From Kosakonia oryzendophytica (GTDB lineage Bacteria > Pseudomonadota > Gammaproteobacteria > Enterobacterales > Enterobacteriaceae): a DNA stretch of 64,000 bases. This document shows, one piece after another, positions 18,245 to 25,759 of this stretch (within the stretch, counting starts at the first letter, position 1; every line of letters begins with the position of its first letter). Position numbers and translations under genes: made by a program. Under the pieces are notes generated by a model. It saw only the letters and a list, made by a program, of their open reading frames with translations. It ran no database searches and was not told the origin of the DNA. The stretch covers positions 126,001 through 190,000 of the forward strand of contig NZ_FMAY01000002.1 in the NCBI RefSeq assembly GCF_900094925.1. Reading direction: 5' to 3'.

Positions 18245-19116
18245 AAAATCGACTTCTGGAAGGACCCGGACGCGTACTGGAAAGTATCCATCCGAAATTT
18301 ATCGTGGACTTGGTGCAAGGCGTTGATGCGTCTCGTCAGTCAACAATCGTGCCCCAACAGCAGTTGTTCCGTGAGAGGCTGACGCAAGAGATCATGGCGC
18401 AAACGCAGCTGCGCCCGTGGGCTATGTCCGGTGTGTTAAACGACAATGATACGCTCCGCCTTGGGCTGGCTGAAAAACTGGCCAGTATGCTCGATCCTGG
18501 TCATCTGGCATTAACCCGCATTACTCAGCACCTGACGACTATGCAGCAAACCAGCCGCCCTGCCAGTAGTGCGACGCCCGGTTTACAACAACAGTACGAT
18601 GAACTGATTGAGCATTTTAGCCAGCGTGCCGCGTGGAAAGAGAAAGCGCTGACGCAGCGTGGGTTAGCAGTGCAGGCGGGAAACCATAGTGAGCAGGTGT
18701 TTACCCACTGGCGTGCCGGGAGCTATAACGGCTGGTCGATGGCCGGGCGCTGTTATGTGGCGCTGGAAGAGTTGCGCTGGGGAGCGTTTGGCGATGCCTG
18801 CCGGCTGGCGAATGAAGATGTGGCGAATATGCTGAAAGACAATTTGCGTGTGATGGCGGCGGATTTTCTGGCTCAGGGCATTAATGCCGCACCGACCACC
18901 CGCCATTTTTATCATCAATGGCTGGCGACGCCGTCAACACCCGGGTTGATGGATTATAAAGATCTGCTGGGTTGGCTCGGCGACTGGTGCGATGCAGAAC
19001 GTCATCCGGTTTGCTGGTCGGTGACGCAGAGCTGGCAAACAGTGGCGTTAGGGATGCCGCGACTCTGTTCCGCCACACGGATTGCGACAGCGATGGTGGA
19101 AGAGATTTTTGCTTAA
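18241..19116 (+). CDS. yjcZ: YjcZ family protein, partner gene of crfC
   Basis: 291 residues, matching E. coli YjcZ in size and position downstream of crfC. It opens KNRLLEGPGRVLESIHPKFIVDLVQG and is predicted to be largely helical and soluble. No catalytic motif was recognised. The ATG is inside the last codons of crfC. The tight coupling suggests action with the CrfC GTPase, by analogy to other dynamin-like pairs; this is inference. Confidence 0.88.
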   Translation: MKNRLLEGPGRVLESIHPKFIVDLVQGVDASRQSTIVPQQQLFRERLTQEIMAQTQLRPWAMSGVLNDNDTLRLGLAEKLASMLDPGHLALTRITQHLTTMQQTSRPASSATPGLQQQYDELIEHFSQRAAWKEKALTQRGLAVQAGNHSEQVFTHWRAGSYNGWSMAGRCYVALEELRWGAFGDACRLANEDVANMLKDNLRVMAADFLAQGINAAPTTRHFYHQWLATPSTPGLMDYKDLLGWLGDWCDAERHPVCWSVTQSWQTVALGMPRLCSATRIATAMVEEIFA

Positions 19117-19128
19117 CCGTTGGTGTGC

Positions 19129-19166
19129 CCTGCAATTATCTGGCCGGACGGGTCGTTAATTGCAGG
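19129..19166. repeat. 10-bp perfect inverted repeat downstream of yjcZ
   Basis: CCTGCAATTA (19129-19138) / TAATTGCAGG (19157-19166), with an 18-base loop. It is just before the terminator at 19181-19206. There is no T-tract of its own. Confidence 0.5.
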
Positions 19167-19180
19167 ACATAGCGAACAAC

Positions 19181-19206
19181 AAAAAGCCCCTGATGGGGCT
19201 TTTTTT
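19181..19206. terminator. Bidirectional rho-independent terminator between yjcZ and kdgT
   Basis: AAAAAGCCCC-TGAT-GGGGCTTTTTTT: a short GC stem with a 4-base loop and A/T tracts on both sides. It serves the converging crfC-yjcZ and kdgT transcripts. Confidence 0.88.
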
Positions 19207-19214
19207 GTGGGCGG

Positions 19215-20213
19215 TTAATGCCCGGTGGACTCGACGGCAGTTTCCGTTTTGTCTGTAGCGAGTGGAATAGTACCGAAACGCTTTGCATACAGTGCCGTGA
19301 TGATCGGCACCAGAATCGCTGTCACAATCACACTGGCAGCAACCAGCGCCGTTGCGGAAGCGGCGACAGGCTGAAATGCCGGGTTAATCTGCGCGATAAT
19401 CACCGGGTTAGCCACCGCTGCGCCAGCGGCGGAAGAGGCTGCCACACCGGCGGTACCGTTGCCGCCGCCGATCACGCGATCGGCAATGATCAGCGGAATA
19501 CCGGTGATGATAATGACCGCCACACCAAGGAAGATACCCAGCAGACCGGTATCCAGAATCACGCTCAGATTGATGGTATTCCCCAGCGCGAAGCCGAAGA
19601 ACGGGATCAGCACCGGCGTCGCCTTGCTGAAGAATGCGCGCAGGTCGTGATCGAGGTTACCGAGCGTAAAACCGATCAGGAACGGCAATACAGCGCCGAC
19701 AAAGTGGTGTGGTTCAAAGGAGGCCAGACCTGCGGAGCCGAGGATCACCATGGTCATCAGCGGACCGGATTCCAGTGACATCAGCACAAATGCCCCGGAC
19801 TCTTCTTTGCTACCGTACTGGTTCATCAGACTGGCGTACAGGCCGCCGTTGGTCATATCCATGGCGGAGACGATGGCCAGCACCGAGAGACCGGCGAAGA
19901 AACCGGTCTGGATCCCGGTGTCCGGAATAAAGGACGCAGCGATCATAGCAACGACCCATGCGACGGCGATTTTGGTCATCACCAGCGTACCGGATTTACG
20001 CAATACTGTGCCGGTGGCGCGTAAATCAATGGATGCACCAATACAGAAGAACCATACCGCCAGAATCGGTACTGTGCCGGTAATCATGCCTTTGGTGAAG
20101 GAACCGAAATACGCACCGGTATCCGGCGCAAGTGTGTTCAGAATAGCCCCTAATAGCAGCGGGACCAGCATCATCCCCCCAGGGATACGTTCAATTGTGG
20201 CCTTGATTTTCAT
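19215..20213 (-). CDS. kdgT: 2-keto-3-deoxygluconate permease
   Basis: 332 residues, a polytopic inner-membrane protein of about ten helices, of the KdgT family (conserved [36 protein letters not shown] and [15 protein letters not shown]). It imports 2-keto-3-deoxygluconate, an intermediate of pectin and uronate breakdown, by proton symport. A KdgR-like palindrome lies about 215 bp upstream (20428-20442). E. coli kdgT lies elsewhere in the genome, so this is a different placement or an extra copy. Confidence 0.93.
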   Translation of the reverse strand: MKIKATIERIPGGMMLVPLLLGAILNTLAPDTGAYFGSFTKGMITGTVPILAVWFFCIGASIDLRATGTVLRKSGTLVMTKIAVAWVVAMIAASFIPDTGIQTGFFAGLSVLAIVSAMDMTNGGLYASLMNQYGSKEESGAFVLMSLESGPLMTMVILGSAGLASFEPHHFVGAVLPFLIGFTLGNLDHDLRAFFSKATPVLIPFFGFALGNTINLSVILDTGLLGIFLGVAVIIITGIPLIIADRVIGGGNGTAGVAASSAAGAAVANPVIIAQINPAFQPVAASATALVAASVIVTAILVPIITALYAKRFGTIPLATDKTETAVESTGH

Positions 20214-20427
20214 AATGAGCCCTCATTTCTCGTCATCAGCATGAACGAGGAAAGATAAAAGTTAATATTCAATACTTTCAGAAAGTTAAATGATTATGTT
20301 ATCGGTTTATTCGCGGCCATTTCCTGCCATCATTCGGGCTATGTGCCTTTGCCTGGCGCAGAACTGACGCTAACGCCGCTGTTTCTGCGCGTATCATCTG
20401 ATCTTTGGAATATTGATTCAATAAGAA

Positions 20428-20442
20428 TAAAACAGTGTTTTA
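20428..20442. promoter_or_regulatory. KdgR-like operator candidate
   Basis: Perfect palindrome TAAAAC-AGT-GTTTTA inside AT-rich DNA, resembling KdgR operators (A-rich/T-rich arms around a short centre). It fits control of kdgT by the uronate repressor KdgR. Inference from pattern only. Confidence 0.4.
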
Positions 20443-20607
20443 GTTATCTTCATCACATATTTTGTGTAAAGATTTTCTGATGTTTTATCAAATTAAATTG
20501 CTGTAAATGAGTTGTGAAAAACCAGACGTAAATAAAGGAAGCAGAGTAATAATCACGGTCGAAATGAGGTGTGTTAAAAGTGGGGATGATGATCACCGAG
20601 GAGAATG

Positions 20608-20643
20608 TGTGAATTTGATCACATTTTAAAACCCTGCTAGGGT
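20608..20643 (+). promoter_or_regulatory. proP P1 promoter with overlapping CRP site
   Basis: TGTGA-ATTTGA-TCACA (20608-20623) is a perfect CRP site. It covers TTGATC (20615-20620), the likely -35, with TAGGGT (20638-20643) as -10 at 17-bp spacing. The E. coli proP P1 region is very similar, and CRP represses it there. A -10 at 20721-20727 (CTACGCT) probably corresponds to the sigma-S/Fis-dependent P2. Confidence 0.8.
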
Positions 20644-20817
20644 AAAAAGGTCATTAACTGCCCAACAGGCGTCAACAGGTTCGGTTGTACAGGCTGCCCA
20701 TGCCAGTGTAAGTAAACCTGCTACGCTTGAATAAGAAAGCTGAAAACGCTGTAAAAACGTCTGGCAATAAAAGGAAAGTCGGGCGGTTCGGGCGAAAGTC
20801 TAAAGAGGAAAAGATGC

Positions 20818-22320
20818 ATGTTAAAAAGGAAAAAAATTAAACCGATTACCCTGCGTGATGTGACCATCATTGATGATGGCAAACTGCGTAAAGCGATTAC
20901 CGCCGCCTCGCTGGGTAACGCCATGGAGTGGTTTGATTTCGGCGTTTACGGCTTTGTGGCCTACGCCCTTGGTAAAGTCTTCTTCCCGGATGCCAACCCC
21001 AGCGTGCAAATGATTGCCGCGCTTGGGACTTTTTCCGTCCCCTTTCTGATTCGGCCGCTTGGCGGTCTGTTTTTCGGCATGCTCGGCGATAAATACGGGC
21101 GGCAGAAAATCCTCGCCATCACTATTGTGATTATGTCGGTCAGTACGTTCTGTATCGGCTTGATTCCCTCTTACGCCACGATTGGCATCTGGGCACCGAT
21201 ATTGCTGTTGCTGTGTAAGATGGCGCAGGGCTTCTCGGTGGGCGGGGAATATACCGGGGCGTCCATTTTCGTTGCGGAGTACTCTCCGGACCGTAAACGC
21301 GGGTTTATGGGCAGTTGGCTGGACTTTGGCTCCATTGCCGGTTTTGTGCTGGGCGCGGGCGTTGTGGTGCTGCTCTCGACCATTGTAGGCGAAGATAACT
21401 TTCTGGAATGGGGCTGGCGTATTCCGTTCTTTTTAGCGCTGCCGCTGGGTATTATCGGTTTGTATCTGCGCCATGCGCTGGAAGAAACACCGGCATTCCA
21501 GCAGCATGTTGATAAGCTGGAGCAGGGCGATCGCCAGGGGTTGCAGGAAGGACCGAAGATCTCTTTCAAAGAGATTGCCACCAAACACTGGCGCAGCCTG
21601 CTGACCTGTATTGGCCTGGTGATTTCCACCAACGTCACCTATTACATGTTGCTGACGTACATGCCGAGCTACTTGTCGCACAACCTGCACTACTCCGAAG
21701 ATCACGGCGTACTGATCATCATCGCCATTATGATCGGTATGCTGTTTGTGCAGCCCGTGATGGGGCTGTTGAGCGACCGTTTTGGTCGCCGTCCGTTTGT
21801 TTTGCTGGGGAGCGTTGCACTGTTTGCGCTGGCCATTCCGGCCTTCATTATGATTAACAGCAACATTATCGGCTTGATTTTCGCGGGCTTGCTGATGCTG
21901 GCGGTGATCCTGAACTGCTTTACCGGGGTGATGGCTTCAACGTTGCCCGCGATGTTCCCCACGCATATCCGCTATAGCGCACTGGCCAGCGCCTTTAATA
22001 TTTCGGTGCTGATTGCGGGTCTGACGCCAACGCTGGCTGCCTGGCTGGTGGAAAGCTCTGACAATTTGCTGATGCCAGCTTACTACCTGATGGTGATCGC
22101 GGTGATTGGTCTTATTACCGGCCTGACCATGAAAGAGACGGCGAACCGCCCGCTGAAAGGCGCAACGCCAGCCGCGTCGGATATTCAGGAAGCAAAAGAA
22201 ATCCTGCAGGAGCATCACGATAATATTGAGCAGAAGATCGAAGATATTGATGAAGAAATTGCGCAATTGCAGGAGAAACGCGCACGGCTGGTGCAGCAGC
22301 ACCCGAAAATTAACGACTAG
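20818..22320 (+). CDS. proP: ProP, osmosensing proline/betaine:H+ symporter
   Basis: 500 residues, the same length as E. coli ProP. A major-facilitator protein with twelve helices, GDKYGRQK between helices 2 and 3 and a C-terminal antiparallel coiled coil (from about residue 455: IQEAKEILQEHHDNIEQKIE...). It takes up proline, glycine betaine and other osmoprotectants when osmolality rises. The retained coiled coil suggests an osmotic set-point like that of E. coli. Its promoter region is described separately. A hairpin follows the stop. Confidence 0.97.
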   Translation: MLKRKKIKPITLRDVTIIDDGKLRKAITAASLGNAMEWFDFGVYGFVAYALGKVFFPDANPSVQMIAALGTFSVPFLIRPLGGLFFGMLGDKYGRQKILAITIVIMSVSTFCIGLIPSYATIGIWAPILLLLCKMAQGFSVGGEYTGASIFVAEYSPDRKRGFMGSWLDFGSIAGFVLGAGVVVLLSTIVGEDNFLEWGWRIPFFLALPLGIIGLYLRHALEETPAFQQHVDKLEQGDRQGLQEGPKISFKEIATKHWRSLLTCIGLVISTNVTYYMLLTYMPSYLSHNLHYSEDHGVLIIIAIMIGMLFVQPVMGLLSDRFGRRPFVLLGSVALFALAIPAFIMINSNIIGLIFAGLLMLAVILNCFTGVMASTLPAMFPTHIRYSALASAFNISVLIAGLTPTLAAWLVESSDNLLMPAYYLMVIAVIGLITGLTMKETANRPLKGATPAASDIQEAKEILQEHHDNIEQKIEDIDEEIAQLQEKRARLVQQHPKIND

Positions 22321-22332
22321 TCCGACGATGAG

Positions 22333-22354
22333 CGGATGGCGGCAACGCCATCCG
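22333..22354. terminator. Hairpin between converging proP and NicO genes
   Basis: CGGATGGCG (22333-22341), tetraloop GCAA, CGCCATCCG (22346-22354): a 9-bp perfect stem with a GNRA loop between two converging stops. There is no clear T-tract, so it may act mainly as an mRNA 3' end stabiliser. Confidence 0.5.
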
Positions 22355-22362
22355 TATCGTTA

Positions 22363-23316
22363 TCAGCAGCCGGCGGCAATATAATCCCCGTTCGCACTTA
22401 CCGGGATGACGGTTAAGAACAGCACCACCGCAAACAGTATTAACGCCACGCCCCCTGCCATTTTCAATAGCGGAACCACCTTGCTTAATTGACCTGCGTT
22501 GCCACCAAAAAAGGTCGCTGTGCTGTTGCGCGCATAGCGCACCGCCAGCGATAATCCCATGATGGACAGCGCAGTGCCTACCGCCATGGTCATTACCGCA
22601 GCGATACCCCATGTCACGATACCCAGAGCGTTTGAGAACAGCAAAATCATGATCGCACCGCTGCACGGGCGCGCGCCAATGGCGAGGATCACACCCAGAC
22701 GTGTTTTCCAGTCGCCTTGTGTTGCCGCACCAACACCGTGATGGCCGCAACCGCACCGATCGCTATGCTGATGCAGCGGGGCCAGGCTGTGAATGTTCAG
22801 TGCGCGCGGGCGCAGATCGTTGATTGCACGCCAGGCGACATAAGCGCCAAATCCGCCAATCATCACGGCGCTGACCTTTTCCACATACCAGCGGCTTTCG
22901 CTCAGATCGCCGGCGGCGAGATTAAACCCCACCGCCAAAATAAAGACGAACAGGATGGCGCTGACCCCCTGCATCAGACTGCCCAGCACCGGTACCACAC
23001 GGGCGGCCATCTCGCTCTCTTTGTTGGTGCTCAGATAAGTGGTAACGATAAATTTACCGTGACCAGGCCCGATGGCATGCAGTACGCCATAGAAAAAAGC
23101 TCCGGTCAGCAGCCATAGCCCGCCGCCGTACTGATGGTTATTCAGTTGTAGCAGGTACATCACCAGATAACGGTGCAGGGTGATTTGCGTGGCCAGGCAC
23201 CATTGCAGAAACGCGCCCCAGTGAGCATGGATCGTGAAGAGCGCAAACAGCGCGACAGCCAGGGCGGCAAAAGCCGCAGGCAAGCGCCAGTCGCGGGTAA
23301 GAGGTTGCGTGGTCAT
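22363..23316 (-). CDS. NicO-family nickel/cobalt efflux transporter
   Basis: 317 residues, seven or so membrane helices. The family motifs HAIGPGHGK (about residue 80) and GARPCSGA are present. Between them lies a His/Cys-rich cytoplasmic loop (HQHSDRCGCGHHGVG) suited to metal binding. It resembles the RcnA/NicO group of Ni2+/Co2+ exporters. No RcnR-type regulator is nearby, so control is unknown. The start at 23316 has only a weak ribosome site. Not present at this position in E. coli K-12. Confidence 0.82.
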   Translation of the reverse strand: MTTQPLTRDWRLPAAFAALAVALFALFTIHAHWGAFLQWCLATQITLHRYLVMYLLQLNNHQYGGGLWLLTGAFFYGVLHAIGPGHGKFIVTTYLSTNKESEMAARVVPVLGSLMQGVSAILFVFILAVGFNLAAGDLSESRWYVEKVSAVMIGGFGAYVAWRAINDLRPRALNIHSLAPLHQHSDRCGCGHHGVGAATQGDWKTRLGVILAIGARPCSGAIMILLFSNALGIVTWGIAAVMTMAVGTALSIMGLSLAVRYARNSTATFFGGNAGQLSKVVPLLKMAGGVALILFAVVLFLTVIPVSANGDYIAAGC

Positions 23317-23355
23317 AAGCTTACGGGCAATGAAAGAGTGATGCCTGAAGTATAG

Positions 23356-23388
23356 GCGGCGAAGGACATCGGCTCCAGCCTTCGCCGC
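23356..23388. terminator. Hairpin between yjdF and the NicO gene
   Basis: GCGGCGAAGG (23356-23365) / CCTTCGCCGC (23379-23388), a 10-bp stem just after the yjdF stop. There is no T-tract on the minus strand. A likely 3' end structure of yjdF mRNA. Confidence 0.45.
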
Positions 23389-23396
23389 AGGGTGCG

Positions 23397-24020
23397 TCAG
23401 GAAGGAAGCAGTCGTTTATGCCAGCGTCCCAGCACCAATACCGTGGTCAACGAACCCAGCAGGGCGCAGAACATATCGGATTGCGTATCCCAGGGATCGC
23501 CCTGGGTGCCGAGAAACTCATCCGCTCCCTGACCCATCGACAGTGCAGCCCACCACTCAACCAGCTCATAGGTGGCGCTGATCGCCAATGCAATGCAGCA
23601 GACAATAAAGTCGAGCATTTTTCCGCCGCGCACATAGCGCCCGCGTAGCAGAATCTCCCGCGCCGCCAGCGCCGGAACCAGCCCCTGGAAGAAGTGGCCG
23701 AGTTTGTCATACGGGTTACGGCTCAGGCCAAACAGTTGTTGCACATCAAAACCAATCGGTACTTTGGCGTAGGTGTACATCCCGCCGACCATCAGAATGA
23801 TGGCATGGAAAAAAATCAGCCCATATAGCAATGCGGTTAACGGGTAGCGACGCCAGGTGGCGAGCAGCAGGGGGACGACGATCATTACGGGCACCACTTC
23901 CATCAGCCAGGTGATACGGTCTTTCGCCATCAGACCGGTATAGACCAGAATCAGTGCCAGAAGGAGTGCAGCCACGTTCAGCGTGGTGCGGTTAACGCTC
24001 TTAATCATACGTATAGCCAT
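23397..24020 (-). CDS. yjdF: YjdF, DUF2238 inner-membrane protein
   Basis: 207 residues with about five or six hydrophobic segments and the conserved charged block YDKLGHFFQGLVPALAAREILLR and YELVEWWAA of the DUF2238 family. Length agrees with E. coli YjdF (about 209). Function unknown. An internal ATG at codon 5 is an alternative start. Confidence 0.85.
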   Translation of the reverse strand: MAIRMIKSVNRTTLNVAALLLALILVYTGLMAKDRITWLMEVVPVMIVVPLLLATWRRYPLTALLYGLIFFHAIILMVGGMYTYAKVPIGFDVQQLFGLSRNPYDKLGHFFQGLVPALAAREILLRGRYVRGGKMLDFIVCCIALAISATYELVEWWAALSMGQGADEFLGTQGDPWDTQSDMFCALLGSLTTVLVLGRWHKRLLPS

Positions 24021-24187
24021 TTCGGAAAAAAGATAACTATCAGTCCGATAGTGTTAAAAAACAATCCTGCGGGCAAAATGACGTTACTCCGTTTTCCACT
24101 TTCTCTTTTGCAGCAATCTTCCGGTTATATTCGCGTGTTGGTAAAGTGAACAACCGATACGGATGAGCAAGCAGAAGGGCATTCAGG

Positions 24188-24820
24188 GTGAGCGGGATCA
24201 TTGATTATCAAATCGAAAAGTACAGTTTTGTGGAAGCCGCTGAAACACCACGCTTGACGCAGCAGTGGGCGGATGTGGCGCAAGAGTGTCTGCAAGTCCG
24301 CGCTGGAGCGGAAGAACGGTTACGCATTGCATTGCTGAATGTGGACTACGTGACCAGCTTTGAGCTCCCTTTCCGGTTATTGCTGATCCGCGCGCCGCAG
24401 CTGATCGCCAGCGTGCGGGATGAACTACAACTTAACCAGAAAAACGTCATTTTCAATGGCAAGCGCTTTGGCTGTGTCTATAGCCTGAAAAATGATCTGA
24501 GCGATATACCAGACGCTTTTCAGTACCGTCTGTCGACCCGCATCCGGCGTGTTGATCCGACCGGAACGGCGGCGACGCCTTACCAGCAAATCGCCAAAGA
24601 GGTGCGTGCCCCGCGAGAACGCCTGAAGATGGCGCTGGAGCAGGGTTTGCAGGTCACCGCACTCGATGCGTTGTTCTGGTTTGGCAGCCAGCGTATTGCC
24701 GCCGATATTCAGCGGCTCAGAAAAGCCGGTGTGCGAATCGCCACAGCCGAAACAGAGGTGTCCGATAACCTGACCGGCACCACCCGCAACGTTCCGGTTT
24801 ACCGGAGAGAGGAAGGGTAA
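24188..24820 (+). CDS. Uncharacterised protein with C-terminal winged helix-turn-helix
   Basis: 210 residues from a GTG start preceded by AGAAGGG. The last 60 residues read like the HTH_39-type winged helix: LQVTALDALFWFGSQRIAADIQRLRKAGV followed by a strand-turn-strand wing ending VPVYRR. This domain is best known from phage and mobile-element proteins. The N-terminal 150 residues are unrecognised. No phage genes surround it. DNA binding is inferred from the fold only. Confidence 0.6.
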   Translation: MSGIIDYQIEKYSFVEAAETPRLTQQWADVAQECLQVRAGAEERLRIALLNVDYVTSFELPFRLLLIRAPQLIASVRDELQLNQKNVIFNGKRFGCVYSLKNDLSDIPDAFQYRLSTRIRRVDPTGTAATPYQQIAKEVRAPRERLKMALEQGLQVTALDALFWFGSQRIAADIQRLRKAGVRIATAETEVSDNLTGTTRNVPVYRREEG

Positions 24821-24877
24821 GTGAGTTTTGCGCGACGGCACTCTCTTTGTTCTGCCGAAGGCGTGAAATAGTGCGGT

Positions 24878-25030
24878 ATGTTTCGTTCGTTATGCCCTTA
24901 TGGGGAGCTTCCGGGCTTCATGAAATGCGTTCAACCCTATAATGACTTTTCAGGGGATACGGTCCAGGTCATCTCAAACAATGGTGTGCTTATGAATGTC
25001 GGGCGGCAGCCCCAGGATAGGTTTCGATGA
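24878..25030 (+). CDS. Possible 50-residue small protein upstream of a broken gene
   Basis: Open frame MFRSLCPYGELPGF... ending QPQDRFR, whose stop overlaps the start of the next frame as ATGA (25027-25030). That coupling is the main reason to list it. A TATAAT occurs inside it at 24938-24943. No homology recognised; it may be the remnant of a larger coding sequence. Confidence 0.25.
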   Translation: MFRSLCPYGELPGFMKCVQPYNDFSGDTVQVISNNGVLMNVGRQPQDRFR

Positions 25031-25424
25031 GCAGAGTGATAAAGTACGGCGTTATTTCCCTCATTCTGTTGTTGGCTGTGGTTTTTTTTAAATTTTCTTC
25101 TGTGTATATGGCAGACAGTGTGGATTCCCTTCCGACTGGCTGGAATACCGGTTGTTGACGCCAGATGAAATCAAAAATGCCCCTCATTTCAGTAAAATCG
25201 TTATGTTACATTTCCGGGCTGCTGATGGTCCTGCACCCGAGTCGAGTCAGATTGAGTACGACGGTCAGGCAGATACGGCTGGTATCCAGCGTTATCTTGA
25301 GTCACTTGGTTACCACGAAACAGAAGATCCTGTGATGGGGAAAATGTGGGTCAAGGGTGACAGCGATAAAGGGGCGTTCATTACGCAGACAGGAGAGTCG
25401 ACAAAACTGACTTTTATCGAATAA
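25027..25424 (+). pseudogene. Frameshifted gene for a small membrane-anchored protein
   Basis: Frame one (25027-25158) starts MSRVIKYGVISLILLLAVVF, a typical signal-anchor, continues to about SVDSLP, and stops. A second frame, open from 25092 to 25424, holds DWLEYRLLTPDEIKNAPHF... and ends KLTFIE. Joining the frames near 25132-25140 needs one extra base and gives a single plausible protein of about 130 residues with an N-terminal anchor and a soluble domain. I read this as a one-base deletion, though a sequencing error or programmed frameshift cannot be excluded. Without the join, the second part would start at TTG 25152. Family not recognised. Confidence 0.5.
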
Positions 25425-25463
25425 TCGAACGGAGTTCGATGGAGAGTCCGGAAGCAGAAAAGC

Positions 25464-25489
25464 AAAAACCCAGCCGTAGGCTGGGTTCT
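25464..25489 (-). terminator. Terminator of tRNA-Phe
   Basis: AACCCAGCC-loop-GGCTGGGTT stem (25467-25487) followed on the minus strand by TTTGCTTTT. It sits 10 bases beyond the CCA end of the tRNA. Confidence 0.85.
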
Positions 25490-25498
25490 CTGAATAAG

Positions 25499-25574
25499 TG
25501 GTGCCCGGACTCGGAATCGAACCAAGGACACGGGGATTTTCAATCCCCTGCTCTACCGACTGAGCTATCCGGGC
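25499..25574 (-). tRNA. pheU: tRNA-Phe (GAA)
   Basis: 76 nucleotides including encoded CCA. On the minus strand it reads GCCCGGATAGCTCAG at the 5' end, an anticodon loop with GAA (ATTGAAAAT), GGTTCGATTCC T-arm and GGGCACCA at the 3' end. The position beside yjdC matches E. coli pheU. Confidence 0.98.
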
Positions 25575-25584
25575 AACGGGGCGC

Positions 25585-25613
25585 ATTAAACCTTAACCGT
25601 CTTAAGGCGTCAA
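25585..25613 (-). promoter_or_regulatory. tRNA-Phe promoter
   Basis: On the minus strand, -35 TTGACG (25608-25613), 17-bp spacer, -10 TTTAAT (25585-25590), then a GCGCC-rich discriminator typical of stringently controlled stable-RNA promoters. Confidence 0.8.
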
Positions 25614-25688
25614 CCTTATTTCTTTAAATGCTAACCGGTTGCTCAACTTTGCGGCAATCTGTGCGATTCTGCGGCGTAAAACGGGAAT

Positions 25689-25706
25689 TGCACAAATCTT
25701 CCAGAC
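25689..25706 (+). promoter_or_regulatory. Candidate operator upstream of the AraC-type gene (copy 1)
   Basis: TGCACAAATCTTCCAGAC, ending 54 bases before the ATG at 25760. An identical 18-mer occurs at 26573-26590, ending 53 bases before the start of the exporter gene. Same strand, same spacing. Most simply read as the binding site of the encoded AraC-family protein at its own and its target promoter. Confidence 0.55.
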
Positions 25707-25759
25707 TTTTATTGACCGGCGAGGAATGCTAAAAAAACTGAAGGCGTTCCGGAGGCTTT

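Larger units (their letters stand above)
20214..20817. other. 604-bp divergent regulatory region between kdgT and proP
   Basis: Contains an AT-rich stretch with a KdgR-like palindrome (20428-20442), then the proP control region: a perfect CRP site (20608-20623), P1 elements (20615-20643) and a P2-type -10 (20721-20727). No gene was seen. Confidence 0.7.
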
